Of a stretch of DNA of 64,000 nt, positions 22,137-32,644 are shown one piece after another (position 1 is the stretch's first letter; every line of letters starts with the position of its first letter). The notes beneath the pieces were generated by a model. That model was not told the DNA's origin, searched no databases, and saw only the letters and a program-made list of their open reading frames with translations. The DNA is taken from assembly GCA_023362775.1 (NCBI GenBank), contig JALMGJ010000003.1:74556855-74620854 (forward strand), read 5' to 3'. The DNA is from Charina bottae (Eukaryota > Chordata > Lepidosauria > Squamata > Charinaidae). Position numbers and translations under genes: made by a program.

Positions 22137-22314
22137 CAAAGTTTGGTGTAATGATTAAGGTGCTAGATTAGAAACCAGGAGACTGAGAGTTCTAGTACGC
22201 CCTTAGGCATGAAAGCTGGCTGGGTGATCTTGGGCCAGTCACTCTTGTCACTGTCTCTCAGCCCAATTCACCTAACAGAGCTGTTGTTGTGGGGGAAATA
22301 GAAGGCAATGTACT
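22137..22314 (+). mobile_element. tRNA-derived squamate SINE, tail replaced by microsatellite
   Basis: A tRNA-like head (AGTTTGGTGTAATGATTAAGG as box A region, GAGTTCTAGT as box B region) is followed by the body CCTTAGGCATGAAAGCTGGCTGGGTGA..TCTCAGCCC. Three more copies of this family lie at 40.5, 49.0 and 50.2 kb. The 3' end runs directly into the microsatellite at 22315, so the normal tail is missing. Confidence 0.85.
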
Positions 22315-22485
22315 CACCACCACCTCCTCCACCACCTCCACCTCCACCTCCACCTCCACCTCCATCTCCACCATCACCATCACCATCACCATCACCATCA
22401 CCACCATCACCATCACCATCACCATCACCATCACCATCACCATCACCATCACCATCACCACCATCACCATCACCATCACCATCAT
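22315..22485. repeat. Long (CACCTC)n/(CACCAT)n microsatellite
   Basis: About 170 bp: first CCACCT hexamers (22319-22364), then CACCAT/CATCAC hexamers to 22485. It opens long Thr-Ile/Thr-Ser frames on plus and Val-Met frames on minus, all artefacts. Confidence 0.97.
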
Positions 22486-23983
22486 GAGACTGCTTGCATT
22501 CTGGATAACTGAAGCTTCTGAGTGGTCTTCAGTGGCAACCCACACAAAGAATACATAGTAAAGAGGATGTGAGTTACTGGCACAAGATCTCAGATGAGTG
22601 AAATAATTCCAAAAGAATCATTTCCTTGAAATGAAAGGTTCTTGATTCAGTTCTATCCATCTGTAGCTACCCTAAAATTCCCATTGTTGATGTCATCTTT
22701 GCAGGCATTCAGATATACAATTCTATTTATGTATGATGAGAAGCACCAAAACTCAATGTAGATTTATATGTGGCATTGCAAGAGTTTAAACTGTTTTGTT
22801 GTTAAGTTGATCCTACACCATATGTAGATTTGGAGCTACATGCAGCTTTCAGTCTCGAAAAGGGAACTTTGACCACTTTTCCAGCTAAATAGGTGAACGC
22901 TGTGGCTCATTTAGGGCCCAAAACATTGCTCAATCACCCATGTCCTCGAGCATGATCTAAACCTCTGCATGATCTAATCCTTTGCATCAGATTTTGAAGC
23001 GCCACTGCCAGCCCAAATACTATTGATCTATAGCCAAGTTACTGCCTCAAGGTCATTTAAGGAATTAATTAGTAAATTAATTATCAATAGATGTATAAAT
23101 AGTCTGCCTACTCTAAAACAGCTTTCTGTCTTACATCTATTTCCTAGGATAAGATAAAGTGTTATTTCATCTTTTTCTCTGCAATGGATGTTCTCTTCTT
23201 TTACTTTGCCTCTGGTATGAGATGGGCTCAGCCATAAAGCCTAGAGACAACTGCCATAGTGAGATAGGCAAACTTTCAGATAAAACCTCATAGAAAATCT
23301 GCTTTTTTATCTATACTGCACTGTACTTGTATGCAAGTCCTGCAACCAGAAGAGGATATCTTGCAGTTCCCAGATCTTTCTCTCTTGACCCTGAGCTTGA
23401 GAAAAAGAGAGAGAGAGAGACTGAGATTTCTAAAAGTCTTTTAAAAACCTCTCAAAATAACAAGTCTGCTAGCTTCTCATCTATCAGACAACAAGCCTAC
23501 CTTCAATCTGCCTATCAGCTATCTTAGTCTGCCTGTTCCCTAGAGGACTGCGCTTGAGGAAACAGTAGGATAACTTGTGCTCATCCAACACTGCTGTAGT
23601 GCATGATTGCAAGCCAGAGCACTGCCTCATATTGAATACGATGGGCTAGAGTACAATCATCACACCTGCTCCTCCTTTTAGCTGTAATTCAGTGGTTCCT
23701 AATCTGTGGACTGGCATCGCTTGTGATTCATGAAAGTACTGCAGATAGCCCTGGTGCAGACAAAAATAATATACCACCGATGATGATATGGCCAAAATAT
23801 TATGAGATCACCGGCTCTCAAAAAAATTGTGTTCTTGTTTGAAATCCCACAAGACTTCCACGTTCTTGCCCCAACTTTTGCAAGATTTCAGGTAGTAACA
23901 CCAATACCTCATGAGATTCAGTACGTCACAATATTTGGGACATTTAATTTTAAAAAAATTAATTTGGATACCCTGGAGTCACC
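22486..23983. other. No gene; one possible hAT end
   Basis: No coding motif. At about 23692 CAGTGGTTCCTAATCTGTGG resembles the end of a Charlie-type hAT, but I found no second end. A (GA)n run sits at 23406-23420. Confidence 0.45.
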
Positions 23984-23991
23984 ATTTAGAA

Positions 23992-24784
23992 CAGGGGTGG
24001 GGAACCTTTTTTATGCCAAGGGCCATTTTGATATTTATAACATCACTCGAGGGCCAGGGAGTGGGGTCTGCGGGCGGGAGCCAATTGCGTGAAAGGGGGT
24101 GGGGTTTGTGGGCGGGAGCTAATTGCGCGCACTGGGGGGCCGCCATGCCCGCCACCATGCCTGCCGTGCCAGCCGCCATGCCTGCCATGCATGCCACGCC
24201 AACGCCACACCTGCCGCAGCGCCTGCCACTGCCATGCCCCTGCCACGCCTGCTGCCGCCACGCCTGCTGCCGCGCCTGCCTCTGTCACATCTGCTGCTGT
24301 GCCCACTGCTGCCACACCCACAGCCACACCCACCATGCCTGCTGCCACCATGCCCGCCATGCCTGCCACTGTGCCCATTGCCACGCCCACCATGCCCACC
24401 GCCACGCCTGCCCCCACCATGTCTGCCGCTGCGCCCGCTGCCACCACGCCCACTACACCCCTACTGCTGCACCCATTGCCACGCCTGCCACACCCGCCCC
24501 CACCATGCCCCCTCTGCTGCACCCACTGCCGCCACACCTGCCGTGCCCGGCCCCACTGCTGCACCCGCTGCCACGCCTGCCATGCCTGCCATGCCTGCCC
24601 CTGCCACGCCCCCTCTGCTGCACCCACTGCTGTCACTTCTGCCGCACCCACCCTTGCTATGCCCCCGCTGCCACCACGCCTGCCGTGCCTGCCGCCACAC
24701 CCCCACTATGCCTGCCGCCGCGGGCCAGAGCAATTGCTTTTGCGCACCTTATACGGCCCGTGGGCTGGACGTTGCCCACCCCTG
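23992..24784. mobile_element. Non-autonomous hAT with a C-rich minisatellite core, 793 bp
   Basis: The left end is CAGGGGTGGGGAACC and the right end, inverted, is CAGGGGTGGGCAACG: short hAT-like TIRs. An exact 8-bp target duplication ATTTAGAA flanks it (23984-23991 and 24785-24792). The left arm has a 'GCCAAGGGCCATTTTG' segment and the right arm 'GGCCCGTGGGCTGGACG', typical of this hAT group. The middle 600 bp is a degenerate GC-rich tandem array. No transposase is encoded. Confidence 0.9.
24137..24720. repeat. Degenerate GC-rich minisatellite
   Basis: Imperfect units built on GCCACGCCTGCC / GCCACCATGCCC, 9-12 bp periodicity, strongly C-rich on plus. Because stop codons are almost excluded, several frames on both strands stay open for about 200 codons (Pro/Ala/Cys/His-rich on plus, Gly/Ala/Val/Gln-rich on minus). 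These should not be annotated as genes. Confidence 0.95.
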
Positions 24785-24792
24785 ATTTAGAA

Positions 24793-26399
24793 GATTGTTG
24801 TGCTATTGTGTCGACAGGCACCATGTTGCTGACCTGTAGCTTATGTGATGGTCCTCAAAAGCTTTCAGTGTAGATATGAAGGTTCGTATAAAGGAAGGGT
24901 AGGAAATCCCAACTCAAATTCTTGCTAGTCTGACATTCAGAGCTCCTGTAATTTTGATGACATCTCCTTGCTGTATTAAGCCATTTGATTCTGAGAGGGA
25001 ATCTCTTCTTATCGCCCAGCTGGTGGTGACCATTCATGGTTCTGTTTCAATCTGTCCCAGGTATTAAACAGACAGTAAATATTGGGAAACGGACTGTGCC
25101 ATCAAAAGAAGTCTAAAAAGAAATATGCATGGAAATTTTGTGATTGAGATTTGGCTAAACCCAACCTCCCTCTACATGTTTTGGCCTAAGACTCCCAGCA
25201 TGCACAATTGTTAGCCATGCTGGATAGGAATGATGGAAGTTGTACCCAAACACTTTGAAAGTACTTAGATAAGGAAATGTTGTTTAACTGATCATTTTGT
25301 TCTGCATTTGTGATCAATTGTTTCTTTGAATACATGTCTGTAAGAGAGTGCTGTTTCCTTTGAACAAGTCAGCACCATCTCTACCCTCCTGGTATCATTT
25401 CCTTCTATGTACTTTCTTCTCATTCCTTTACTTAACTCCTAGGTTTCCTTCTTTTTTCCCCTGTTCTGATTCCTTCTCCTGGAGGCATTTTTCCTGAAGA
25501 TTTTCAATTTCTGCATGTCAGTGTTGTTATAAGATATAACGGCAAGTCCAGCAGAGTTATGCCTTTGCCTTCGGCAGCAGCCTCAGGGTTGGCCCAGCTC
25601 TAGGACACTCTTCACTGAAAGGACACTTCAAAATCCTTTGGAAAGAAGTAGAAAGTAGAGCTTCCCCTTAATCTTGTCACAAGGTTTGTGTTATTTAAGT
25701 TACCAAAGCTGTTGATTCTGTGTCTTTTTGTGGTTTGCCATCTCCTTCAGGCACTCTCTCCCACCCACCTACCCCCTTCATCTGTTCCTTCTTCGGTTTC
25801 TCTAGGAACTCTCCGGTTCTCAAAATTTCAGAGGCAGAAACTGTCTTGTGCAGATATATATTCAGCATGTTTTCCTTCACCTTTCAACAATAACTGTCTC
25901 TTTCCCAGTTCACCCAAATAAGTCTAAGGCTGTGATAGCCAGCTTCATAGCATCTGACAGCCTTACTCTCTGTCTCACTGAGCTGCAATATCAATTAAAC
26001 CAGTTCTTTTGGTCTGTGGTGAGATTCAGATCCATCTTCAAGTGCTTCCCATGCAGGCTTGTGTCACTCCATCCAGACACCCCAACTTCTGTCTCTAGTA
26101 CTTTTCTCTGTAATTAGGAGGAAATTAGGACAAGATAGAAACATCCCAGTAACTGGAGTAGCTCGTTTCGCAAGACTACGTTTGAGATTAAAATCTACTC
26201 AACTATGACTGTGGCCAAACAATTTCCAATTCCACTTGAAATTTCAGATCAGATTGTTTCTGAGGACTAATTTCTGGACCACAGCTAGGATGTGCCAATA
26301 TTGATCAATTTAAAGTGCGGTAAAGAAATGAAACGTGAAGGGGGAAACTGCATCCATTCAGAGAGGAAAACAATCTAAAAATGGTTTTAGATACACACT
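24793..26399. other. No recognisable feature
   Basis: Short frames without known motifs. The 'tgttttggcctaagactcccagcatgc'-like phrase near 25178 is reminiscent of the hAT/SINE 'CTCCCAG' motif but has no partner. Confidence 0.45.
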
Positions 26400-26840
26400 A
26401 GTAATTTCAGCTCTGCCTTATCCTTGGAAAGTTCAGCTTGTACAAAATTTAGCAACCAGACTCATATTCAGATTAAACAAATGGACAATGTCATATCAGT
26501 ATCAAAATTATTACAATAGATGGAGGTTTGTTTCTGGAGAAACTACAAAATGCTGGTGATTTCTGTAAAGCCCTAAATGGTTTAGGTCTATTATGAGAAT
26601 GACTATTCTTACATCATCTCTACTACATACAGTATTAAGTTAAGCACAAGAGATTCACTTTTGATTGTCATTCATTCATCTAGTAATGACTTGAGATGGG
26701 ACCTTTCAAGAGTTGCTCCTGAGTTCTAGAATGTGTTATTTTCTGATGGACAGGGGGAAATAGTTTTGTTATTCCTTAAGAAGATCTTAAAGACTATCTC
26801 TCTTAATAAATTTTTAATAGGGTGTTTTCAGAGCTTTCAA
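26400..26840 (+). mobile_element. Decayed L2-type LINE C-terminal fragment
   Basis: The plus frame begins VQLVQNLATRLIF, the LxLVQNAAARL motif of L2 LINEs. Traces of the following region (KALNG-like, RxxSxxLLS, then SxLRRS at 26780) appear in shifting frames. An old, frameshifted copy. Confidence 0.5.
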
Positions 26841-27318
26841 TTGCATGTTTTGTAAATTTGGTAGCTGTCAACTCTAAATTCTCAATGTTAATTAAACCAA
26901 ATCATGTTAAGTTTGTTTTATGATATGTAGTGAAATCTACACTGCATTCCAGAATTTATCTTGATTCTTTCTTTAGCTATTTGTTCTGAGGAATGTCAAA
27001 ATATCCTGAAGAATAATCAGATGGCTTCTCTCATTTCCAAAACTAGAATGGCTTTCTGGAACCTGGCTAAGTATTTTAATTCAAACTTAGTGAAAGAATA
27101 TTGAGAATTGTCTGATTCAATATAAAGCAGCTTCCTACTGTCTTAAAGATAATGTGCCAGTACATAAATCAGATAGAAAATGATACATATAGTGATAAAC
27201 AGATACATAACTGATAACTCTGAAGCTTTCCCCCCTCCACCACAACATTTCTTTTTAGTCCATCTCAAAGTGAAAATATACACTGCTATTAAACCAACCT
27301 ACAGAGCAATGCTTTTTA
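26841..27318. other. No recognisable feature
   Basis: AT-rich left flank of the Bov-B copy; its last bases are translated in frame with the Bov-B ORF by chance. Confidence 0.5.
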
Positions 27319-29813
27319 AATATGGAGTAGCTCTCATAGTCAATAAAAGAGTGGGAAAGGCAGTACTGGGGTACAACCTCAAAAACGACAGAATGATCTC
27401 AGTTCGAATCCAAGGCAAACCATTCAACATCACAGTGATCCAAGTCTATGCCCCAACCACTGATGCCGAAGAAGCTGAAGTTGACCGGTTCTATGAAGAT
27501 CTACACCACCTTCTAGAACTAACACCAAAAAAAGATGTCCTTTTCATCATAGGGGACTGGAATGCTAAAGTAGGAAGTCAAAAAATAAACAGAATAACAG
27601 GCAAGTTCGGCCTCGGAGTACAAAATGAAGCAGGGCAAAGGCTAATAGAGTTTTGTCCAGAGAACACGCTGGTCATAGCAAACACTCTTTTCCAACAACA
27701 CAAGAGACGACTCTACACATGGACATCACCAGATGGTCAATACCGAAATCAGATTGATTATATACTTAGCAGCCAAAGATGGAGAAGCTCTATACAATCA
27801 GCAAAAACAAGACCTGGAGCTGACTGTGGCTCAGATCATGAGCTTCTTATCGCAAAATTTAGGCTGAAATTGAAGAACGTAGAGAAAACCACTAGACCAA
27901 TCAGGTATGACCTAAATCATATCCCTTATGAATATACAGTGGAGGCGAGGAATAGATTTAAAGGATTAGATCTGGTAGACAGAGTGCCTGAAGAACTATG
28001 GATGGAGGTTCGTAACATTGTACAGGAGGCAGCAACTAAAACCATCCCAAAGAAAAAGAAATGCAAGAAAGCAAAGTGGCTGACTGATGAGGCTTTACAA
28101 ATAGCTGAGGAAAGAAGGGAAGCAAAAGGCAAGGGAGAAAGGGAAAGATATAAACAACTGAATGCAGAATTCCAGAGAATAGCAAGGAGAGATAAGAAGG
28201 CCTTCTTAAATGAACAATGCAAAGAAATCGAGGAAAACAATAGAATGGGGAAGACTAGAGATCTCTTCAAGAAAATTGGAGATATCAAGGGAACGTTTTG
28301 TGCAAAGATGGGCATGATAAAGGACAAAAAAGGCAGGGACCTAACAGAAGAAGAAGAGATTAAGAAGAGGTGGCAAGAATACACAGAAGAACTATACAAG
28401 AAATATCTTAATATCCCTGATAAATACGATGGTGTGGTCACTGATCTTGAGCCGGACATCCTAGAGAGTGAAGTCAAGTGGGCCTTAGGAAGCATTACTA
28501 ACAACAAAGCTAGCGGAGAAGACAGTATCCCAGCTGAGCTATTTAAAATCCTAAAAGATGATGCTGTTAAAGTGTTGCACTCAATAGGCCAACAAATTTG
28601 GAAAACTCAACAGTGGCCACAGGATTGGAAAAGGTCAGTTTACGTTCCAATTCCAAAGAAAGGCAATGCCAAAGAATGTTCAAAATACCGTACAATTGTG
28701 CTCATTTCACATGCTAGCAAGGTTATGCTCAAAATCCTACAAGCTAGGCTTCAGCAGTATGTGAACCGAGAACTACCAGAAGTGCAAGCTGGGTTTCGAA
28801 GAGGCAGAGGAACTAGAGATCAGATTGCCAACATTCGCTGGATCATGGAAAAAGCAAGAGAGTTCCAGAAAAACATCTACTTCTGCTTCATTGACTACGC
28901 TAAAGCCTTTGATTGTGTGGATGACAACAAACTGTGGCAAAGTCTTAAAGAGATGGGAGTACCAGACCACCTTACCTGTCTCCTGAGAAACCTGTATGCG
29001 GGTCAAGAAGCAACAGTTAGAACCGGACATGGAACAACCGACTGGTTCAAAATTGGGAAAGGAGTACGACAAGGCTGTATATTATCACCCTGCTTATTTA
29101 ACTTATATGCAGAGTACATCATGAGAAATGCTGGGCTGGATGAATCACAAGCCGGAGTTAAGATTGCCGGGAGAAATATCAACAACCTCAGATATGCAGA
29201 CGATACCACCCTAATGGCAGAAAGTGAAGAGGAACTAAAGAGCCTCTTGATGAGGGTGAAAGAGGAGAATGCAAAAGCTGGCTTGAAACTCAACATTAAA
29301 AAAACCCAGATCATAGCATCTGGTCCCATCACTTCCTGTCAAATAGAAGGGGAAGAAATGGAAGCAGTGACAGATTTTATTTTCTTGGGCTCCAAGATCA
29401 CCACAGACGGTGACTGCAGCCATGAAATTAAAAGACGCTTGCTCCTTGGGAGGAAAGCTATGGCAAACCTAGACAGCATATTAAAAAGCAGAGACATCAC
29501 CTTGCCGACAAAGGTCCATATAGTTAAAGCTATGGTTTTTCCAGTAGTAATGTATGGCTGTGAGAGTTGGACCATAAGGAAGGCTGAGCGCCGAAGAATT
29601 GATGCTTTCGAACTGTGGTGCTGGAGGAGACTCTTGAGAGTCCCTTGGACTGCAAGGAGGTCAAACCAGTCAATCCTAAAGGAAATCAACCCTGACTGCT
29701 CATTGGATGGACAGATGCTGAAGCTGAAGCTCAAATACTTTGGCCACCTAATGCGAAGAGAGGACTCACTGGAAAAGACCCTGATGCTGGGAAAGACTGA
29801 AGGCAAAAGTTGA
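27319..29813 (+). pseudogene. Bov-B ORF2, N-terminally truncated, otherwise open
   Basis: An open frame of about 830 element codons (plus about 46 codons of flank, open from 27180). The endonuclease lacks its first catalytic motifs but keeps VIQVYAPTT, IIGDWNAKVG, QIDYIL and SDHELL. RT motifs are IPAELFK, YVPIPKKGN, QAGFRRGRGTRDQ, FCFIDYAKAFDCVDD and GVRQGCILSPCLFNLYAE. The YADD box is at 29193-29204. VMYGCESWTIRKAERRRID and CWRRLLRVPWTARRSNQS follow. A TGA at about 29811 ends it; in-frame homology continues (RQRMRWLDSITDV, HEVMRS) to about 29960 with further TGA codons. The RT core looks chemically complete, but nicking activity should be absent. Confidence 0.93.
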
Positions 29814-29980
29814 AGGGGACGGCAGAGGATGAGATGGTTAGACAGCATCACCGATGTAATGAACATGAATTTGAGTAAACTCTGAGAGACAGTGGAGGAC
29901 AGGAAGGCCTGGCGTGCTATTGTCCATGAGGTCATGAGGAGTCGGACATGACTAAACGACTGAACAACAACAACAACAAA
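27319..29980 (+). mobile_element. Bov-B (RTE) LINE, second lineage, 5'-truncated
   Basis: A plus-strand Bov-B copy from inside the endonuclease domain to the (AAC)n end. It differs from the other three copies. The C-terminal motif is RGRQRMRWLDSITDV instead of RGRPRARWMDDILEV, and the 3' terminus is GGAGTCGGACATGACTAAAC-like instead of GAGTCGGAAGCGACTGAAC-like. The frame is open for about 2.5 kb, much better preserved than the copy at 14.3-17.3 kb. I found no convincing target duplication. Confidence 0.95.
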
Positions 29981-30040
29981 AGGATTTAACTTAGGGACCA
30001 AGTTTGGATTTAATCCTTAACAAAGATCTTAACTGGGAGT
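29981..30040. other. Short spacer
   Basis: Unique sequence between the Bov-B (AAC)n tail and the left duplication of the next hAT element. Confidence 0.5.
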
Positions 30041-30048
30041 CTCTAGTT

Positions 30049-30518
30049 CAGAGCTTTCCAAACTTTTCATGTTGGTGACATAGTTTTTAGACATGCATCA
30101 TTTCGCGACACACTCTTACAGCAGGGCATCATTTCGCGACACTCTCTTACAGCAGGGCACAAGGCAGGCACTAGGACCTGTGCAGAATCCTGGCAGGGCA
30201 GGTTTGGGGGCAGCAAGGCACAAGGCAGGCACTAGGACCTGCATGGAATCCTGGCAGGGCAGGTTTGGAGGCAGCAAGACACAAGGCAGGCACTAGGACC
30301 TGCGCGGAATCCTGGCAGGGCAGGTTTGGAGGCAGCTAGACACAAGGCAGGCACTAGGACCTGCGTGGAATCCTGGCAGGGCAGGTTTGGAGGCAGCTAG
30401 ACACAAGGCAGGCACTAGGACCTGCATGGAATCCTGGCAGGGCTCGGAGGCAGCAGCAGCAGCCGCAACACACCTAGACACTGCAGCCGTGTCACAACAC
30501 AGAGTTTGGAAAGCTCTG
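30049..30518. mobile_element. Non-autonomous hAT with a 61-bp minisatellite, 470 bp
   Basis: Terminal inverted repeats CAGAGCTTTCCAAACT at the left and its complement AGTTTGGAAAGCTCTG at the right are perfect over 16 bp. The flanks are CTCTAGTT (30041-30048) and CTCTAGAG (30519-30526), an 8-bp duplication with two changes. Inside are a 31-bp duplication (30096-30126 and 30127-30157, GCATCATTTCGCGACAC) and about five 61-bp units. No transposase. Confidence 0.9.
30150..30450. repeat. 61-bp minisatellite, about five units
   Basis: The phrase CTAGGACCTG starts at 30171, 30232, 30293, 30354 and 30415, an exact 61-bp period. Each unit also holds AATCCTGGCAGGGCAGGTTT and ACAAGGCAGGCA. Units differ by a few substitutions; the last is shortened. 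It ends in a short (CAG)n run. Confidence 0.97.
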
Positions 30519-30526
30519 CTCTAGAG

Positions 30527-31499
30527 ATTTTCAGTTTCACAATGGCCCAGCGAATGAATTTTGCTTAACTTGATCAAGTAAAGTTACTTAACTTAGTAGC
30601 ACACTGGTTAACATGCCATGTGAACATGAAAATCTGTCATTACTGGGACAAGAGATAGTTTTAACTCAAATAGAACTAGATTCATTTTGAATCAAATCTC
30701 TTTTACCAAGATTGTCCAAGGTTTTAGTAATTCATGGACTCTCTTTTAGTGAAGTGTAGAAATCTGTTTTATTGCCTGAAAAATAAGTAGGGAGCTCACA
30801 TATCAAGAATTCACAAAATTCATTTACTCTGTACCTTCTCAATGTCAGTGCATTACAGTGGTTATAGGCAGCAGGTGTATTTCGAAGGGAATATTCTGGT
30901 TTTCCTTTACAAAAGAGTTCAACCAGCTGTACTAGCTGCTCACTTGTACTTTGCTGAAAATTCAGGCAGGGAAGATGGGGAGGGGAGAGAGATCCCTTGG
31001 AAAACATCTGTTCATGTTACGTCCAGTTGAATTAGTACTTATCAGATTTATGCTTTCCTGAGCAATAAACCTCCCAATGTTATAAAAAGACTTCTGCAGA
31101 GGCTACCATCAGCTTCATAGAGAAGAAATTGAAGTATTGCTTGGGAAGAGAATAATCTAAAAGTTTGGAAGGTCAGTTTGGAAGATTTGGGAACAGTTCC
31201 TTCATCTGCTAAAGCAAGATTTCCTATGGAACATATTTAGCATGCTTATCATGCAAAAGTGAACTTATAGCACTGTGGGAAGAGATAACAGATATTGTGA
31301 AAACTGAAGCAGAAAAAAATATTCTCAAAATGTCAAGAGGAAAAGATCCAAGGGGCTTTCAGAACAAACCCGAATAGCCAGGGAAAGGCAGAATCTTGGC
31401 TAACAAGGACATATGATGACTGAAGAGAAACTTGCAACTTCAAGCAAGAAAGGATAAGGAAATATATTTCAGTAAAGAATGTCAACAAATGGAGGACTA
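30527..31499. other. No recognisable feature
   Basis: AT-rich sequence with short frames. The right part from about 31330 is probably decayed CR1 ORF1 but cannot be read confidently. Confidence 0.45.
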
Positions 31500-31982
31500 T
31501 AATCAGAAATGAAAAATACCACAGAATCTTGTAAAAGACACTTGGACCTCCATGGATTGAAGAAACTCAAGAGCCGCCCCCAGAAGAAAAAGGCATATCA
31601 TGGTGGTGTGCAATCCCCTGCTAGAGGAACTGAGGAAGCTGTGTACAGAATCATTATTGACATGACATTGTGGAAGGTGTATTATCTTTCTGGTGCCCAG
31701 AAACAGGATGTGACAGACAAATTGACTATTCAGACCCACTGACAACTATTCTTTCCTCTTGATCCACGTGAGAATGAATAATATGCCCAGAAGAGACCTT
31801 GAGAGAATCTCTGCGGGTTGGAACGCTTTGAGCAGGAAGGTGAAGGAATGGGGAACACGAGCAGTTTTTTCATCAGTCCTTTCAGTTGAAGGTCATAGCA
31901 TGACAAGAGAAAATGGGCTCTTAGAAATCAATAACTGACTACGCAGATGGTATTGGCAAGAAGCGTTCTGATTCTACAGTAA

Positions 31983-32055
31983 CAGCCTTTGTAAAGGACT
32001 TTGTAACAGAGACTTTGTAAACAGTCTTTGTAAAGGACTACCTTTGTAAAGGACT
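31983..32055. repeat. Local repeats of CTTTGTAAAGGACT
   Basis: The 14-mer CTTTGTAAAGGACT occurs three times, with partial copies, within 75 bp in the CR1 ORF1 remnant. Confidence 0.85.
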
Positions 32056-32221
32056 CCTGGGAAGAGACAGGATATACCTTACAAAAACTGGGGAGGAAGT
32101 GGTTGGCAGGAGCCTTGCAATCTCATAAAAAGGGTGTTAAACTCAAACAATAGGGGGAGGGTAGCAAACCCAGAGCCGAGCTCAAGAAAATAGAACCCAA
32201 AGGGAGAAGCAAGAGGCCAGG

Positions 32222-32524
32222 ATGGGGACTCGGAATTTTACAGGACTCTACAATGAGATGCCAGGAGGTGGTTCTATTCAAAACCTCATATTTTTCTATA
32301 TTAATGTACTGAGTATGGGAAATAAACAGGGAGAACTAGAGTTCCTAATTCAGGAAGACAAATATGATGTGATAGGCATCACTGAAACCCAGTGGGATGC
32401 TACTCAGGACTGGCACACAGCACTGGAAGGCTCCAATTTATTCAAAACAGTCCTAAGAGAAGGTATTGCATTGTATGTAAAGAAAAAATGTACTTGCCCA
32501 GAAATACAGGAATCAGAGCACTGA
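32222..32524 (+). pseudogene. CR1 ORF2 N-terminal endonuclease remnant
   Basis: A 100-codon open piece with NKQGELEFL and ITETQWDATQDW, which holds the catalytic Glu, followed by GIALYVKK. It ends in a stop where the active-site segment should continue. Codons before NVLSMGNK belong to the ORF1-ORF2 junction. Confidence 0.82.
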
Positions 32525-32644
32525 AATCCTATTGAAAGTAGTTGAATAAGAATAAAAGGAGCACCAAACCAAACCAATACCCTTGTAGAAGTTTATTATA
32601 GACCATCTAGGCAGGCAGATGTTATGGATGAAGCCTTTGTGTAG

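Larger units (their letters stand above)
31500..32640 (+). mobile_element. CR1 LINE, ORF1 and start of ORF2
   Basis: The ORF1 esterase-like region is readable in broken frames: YYLSGAQKQDVTDKL, then RRDLERISAGWNAL, VKEWGTRAVFSSVL and LLGRDRIYLTKTGEEVVGRSLA (to about 32130). ORF2 starts near 32280 with the endonuclease: NVLSMGNKQGELEFL, YDVIGITETQWDAT, then ALEGSNLFKT. The element stops at about 32640, where a different LINE begins. It is the complementary (5') part of the family seen at 6.2-8.4 kb, but a separate copy. Confidence 0.85.

Noticed and set aside
22258..22558. Open frames encoding Val-Met or Thr-Ile repeats
   Set aside because: Pure products of the CACCTC/CACCAT microsatellite.
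23692..23720. A further hAT element starting CAGTGGTTCCTAATC
   Set aside because: Only one end is visible; no inverted partner or 8-bp duplication nearby.
23911..24873. A 320-codon open frame and several overlapping long frames
   Set aside because: They lie in a GC-rich minisatellite inside a hAT element; many frames are open at once and the composition is repetitive.
30150..30450. Regular 61-bp repeats as a CRISPR-like array
   Set aside because: Units are contiguous without unique spacers, within a eukaryotic hAT element; this is a minisatellite.
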